Assembly: GCA_002329545.1 (NCBI GenBank)
Contig: DCTJ01000103.1
Span: forward strand, 11,363 to 21,885
Origin: Candidatus Omnitrophica bacterium UBA1443
GTDB taxonomy: Bacteria > Omnitrophota > Omnitrophia > Omnitrophales > Aquincolibacteriaceae
DNA: 10,523 bases
Reading direction: 5' to 3'
How positions within the stretch are numbered: position 1 is the first letter of the stretch; every line of letters starts with the position of its first letter. The notes below the pieces were generated by a model, which worked only from the letters and a program-made list of their open reading frames with translations, ran no database searches and was not told where the DNA came from. Made by a program: the position numbers and the translations under genes. Of this stretch, positions 9,722 through 10,523 are shown piece by piece.

Positions 9722-10255
9722 CTAAACCTTTTCAACTTGCCAATACTCTAGTTCAACGGGTGTCGGTCGGCCGAATATGGTGACCGTAACGCGAAGCTTC
9801 CCGCGATCCGGATTAATTTGTTCAATAACTCCGTTAAAATTAGCAAAAGAACCCTCTTTAACGCGAACGCTTTCTCCCTCGGAAAACTCAACTTTGGGCT
9901 TCGGCTTCGTCATCTTTTCTTCCTGCTCTTCGATGATCGCTCCGACTTCCCTCTCCGAGAGCGGGAGAGGTTTTTTTCCTGATCCAACAAACCCGGAAAT
10001 TCCCGGGGTGTTTTTTACAAGGTACCAACTCTCGTCCGTCAGTTCCATCTTGACGAGGATGTACCCAGGAAAGAACTTTCTTTCGCTGATTCTTTTTTTT
10101 CCGGCCTTCACTTCGCTGACTTTTTCGGTGGGAATTAGCACATCATGAATACAATGTGAAAGCCCTTCAGTTTCCGCCCGGCTGATGAGACTGGCTCGCG
10201 CTTTTGACTCAACGCCCGTCTGCGTATGTATGACGTACCACTTTACATCTGCCAT
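9722..10255 (-). CDS. nusG: Transcription termination/antitermination protein NusG
   Basis: Elongation factor that binds RNA polymerase at the beta' clamp helices and, through its KOW domain, contacts Rho or the ribosomal protein S10. It has 177 residues from the chosen ATG. Seen: an NGN domain opening with KWYVIHTQTGVESKA (5-19), IPTEKVSEVKAGKK (41-54), KFFPGYILVKMELTDESWYL (60-79) and KNTPGISGFVGSG (81-93); a charged linker with EEQEEKMTKPKPKVEF (109-124); and a KOW domain (about 125-177) with GESVRVKEGSFANFNGVIEQ and the ending ELEYWQVEKV. A TTG at 10267 overlapping secE could extend it by four residues, but the ATG at 10255 fits the family and leaves a 4-base gap after secE. I see no clear Shine-Dalgarno for it, so it probably depends on coupling to secE. 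An 8-A run lies at codons 52-55. Confidence 0.97.
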   Translation of the reverse strand: MADVKWYVIHTQTGVESKARASLISRAETEGLSHCIHDVLIPTEKVSEVKAGKKRISERKFFPGYILVKMELTDESWYLVKNTPGISGFVGSGKKPLPLSEREVGAIIEEQEEKMTKPKPKVEFSEGESVRVKEGSFANFNGVIEQINPDRGKLRVTVTIFGRPTPVELEYWQVEKV

Positions 10256-10259
10256 AAAA

Positions 10260-10445
10260 TCAACCAATCAAAAGGCGGATTAAATTAGAAATAAAAAAAT
10301 CGCAAACGGCAATAAAAAAAGCCGTAATGAATGTTGCGATAATCACTACGACTGTAGCCTGCCAAAGCTCGTTCCACGTGGGCCAAGTGACTTTAGCCAA
10401 CTCTTCTTTCGTCTGCTGTAGAAAATTTCCCGTTTTTTGAAACAT
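10260..10445 (-). CDS. secE: Preprotein translocase subunit SecE
   Basis: Small essential subunit of the SecYEG protein-conducting channel in the inner membrane, where it clamps SecY. It has 61 residues, the short single-span form usual outside the enterobacteria (E. coli SecE has three spans). Seen: a cytoplasmic amphipathic helix (about 4-18), the conserved motif ELAKVTWPTWNE (15-26), and one hydrophobic span (about 30-58, VVVIIATFITAFFIAVCDFF onward). The frame stays open upstream to base 10505, but that stretch is the tRNA gene; the start is the ATG at 10445. Its Shine-Dalgarno is AAAAGGA at 10459-10465, with a long 13-base spacer. It lies about 30 bases after the tRNA-Trp 3' end and 4 bases before nusG, the standard secE-nusG pairing. 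Confidence 0.96.
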   Translation of the reverse strand: MFQKTGNFLQQTKEELAKVTWPTWNELWQATVVVIIATFITAFFIAVCDFFISNLIRLLIG

Positions 10446-10458
10446 ATAAAGCTTATAT

Positions 10459-10465
10459 TCCTTTT
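10459..10465 (-). promoter_or_regulatory. Probable Shine-Dalgarno site of secE
   Basis: AAAAGGA on the minus strand, 10 bases after the tRNA-Trp 3' end and 13 bases before the secE ATG. The spacing is long, but no alternative start codon lies between them. Confidence 0.4.
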
Positions 10466-10475
10466 CTGATAACCG

Positions 10476-10523
10476 CAGGCCTGGCAGGACTCGAACCTGC
10501 AACATGCGGTTTTGGAGACCGCC
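10476..10523 (-). tRNA. tRNA-Trp (anticodon CCA), 5' part cut off by the window
   Basis: The 3' two-thirds of a tRNA. The anticodon stem GCGGT/ACCGC (10518-10522 with 10506-10510) closes the loop CTCCAAA, giving anticodon CCA at 10513-10515. A 5-base variable region follows (10501-10505), then the T stem GCAGG/CCTGC with loop TTCGAGT, then the 3' acceptor strand CAGGCCT (10477-10483) and discriminator G at 10476. The 3' CCA is not encoded, since the next bases are CGG, so the cell needs a CCA-adding enzyme. The D arm and the 5' acceptor strand lie beyond the right edge. A tRNA-Trp just before secE is a common bacterial arrangement, often with tuf or rpmG further upstream. Confidence 0.93.

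Noticed and set aside
10256..10267. A TTG start for nusG at 10267 overlapping secE
   Set aside because: The ATG at 10255 matches the usual NusG N-terminus; the four extra residues add nothing recognisable.
10446..10505. A longer SecE start at 10505
   Set aside because: The upstream 60 bases overlap the T arm and acceptor strand of tRNA-Trp, so they are not protein coding.
1..10523. Search for a CRISPR array, mobile element, phage gene, toxin-antitoxin pair or other accessory system
   Set aside because: The window is filled by conserved housekeeping genes with gaps of at most 47 bases; I saw no direct-repeat array, transposase or other accessory gene.

Overview
The window is a housekeeping locus, and every gene I can support reads on the minus strand. 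In transcription order, from the right edge to the left edge, it holds the 3' part of a tRNA-Trp gene, secE, nusG, rplK (L11), rplA (L1), rplJ (L10), rplL (L7/L12), rpoB, and a rpoC that runs off the left edge. This is the widely conserved bacterial secE-nusG-rplKAJL-rpoBC cluster. It is complete and in canonical order, with no inserted gene, mobile element, CRISPR array or broken gene. I see no undescribed system here.

Right end (10523-9722): the tRNA 3' end lies about 30 bases from the secE start. SecE, a small single-membrane-span subunit of the Sec translocon, and NusG, the elongation factor, follow with a 4-base gap. Middle (9718-7601): L11, L1, L10 and L7/L12 together make much of the GTPase-associated region and L1 stalk of the large ribosomal subunit. 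Gaps here are 3-39 bases. Left part (7553-1): rpoB and rpoC encode the two catalytic subunits of RNA polymerase. They overlap by four bases (ATGA). The rpoC frame is open for 1259 codons to the window edge and probably lacks about its last 100 codons.

The genes join transcription and translation functions: the polymerase core, the elongation factor that binds it and can link it to ribosomes, ribosomal stalk proteins, and a translocon part. The tight spacing and the lack of a visible promoter or terminator suggest one long transcript whose main promoter lies right of the window. No gap between genes exceeds 47 bases, so no long gene-free stretch needs explaining.

Organism: a bacterium of intermediate base composition. 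The beta subunit carries a coiled, charged insert at the position of the E. coli SI2 insert, and beta' carries an insert at the SI3 position. That combination fits diderm groups such as Proteobacteria, the PVC group and relatives, and argues against Firmicutes or Actinobacteria. The general look of NusG, L11 and RpoB reminds me of candidate phyla near the PVC group, such as Omnitrophota, but this is an impression only; a protein tree would be needed to place it.
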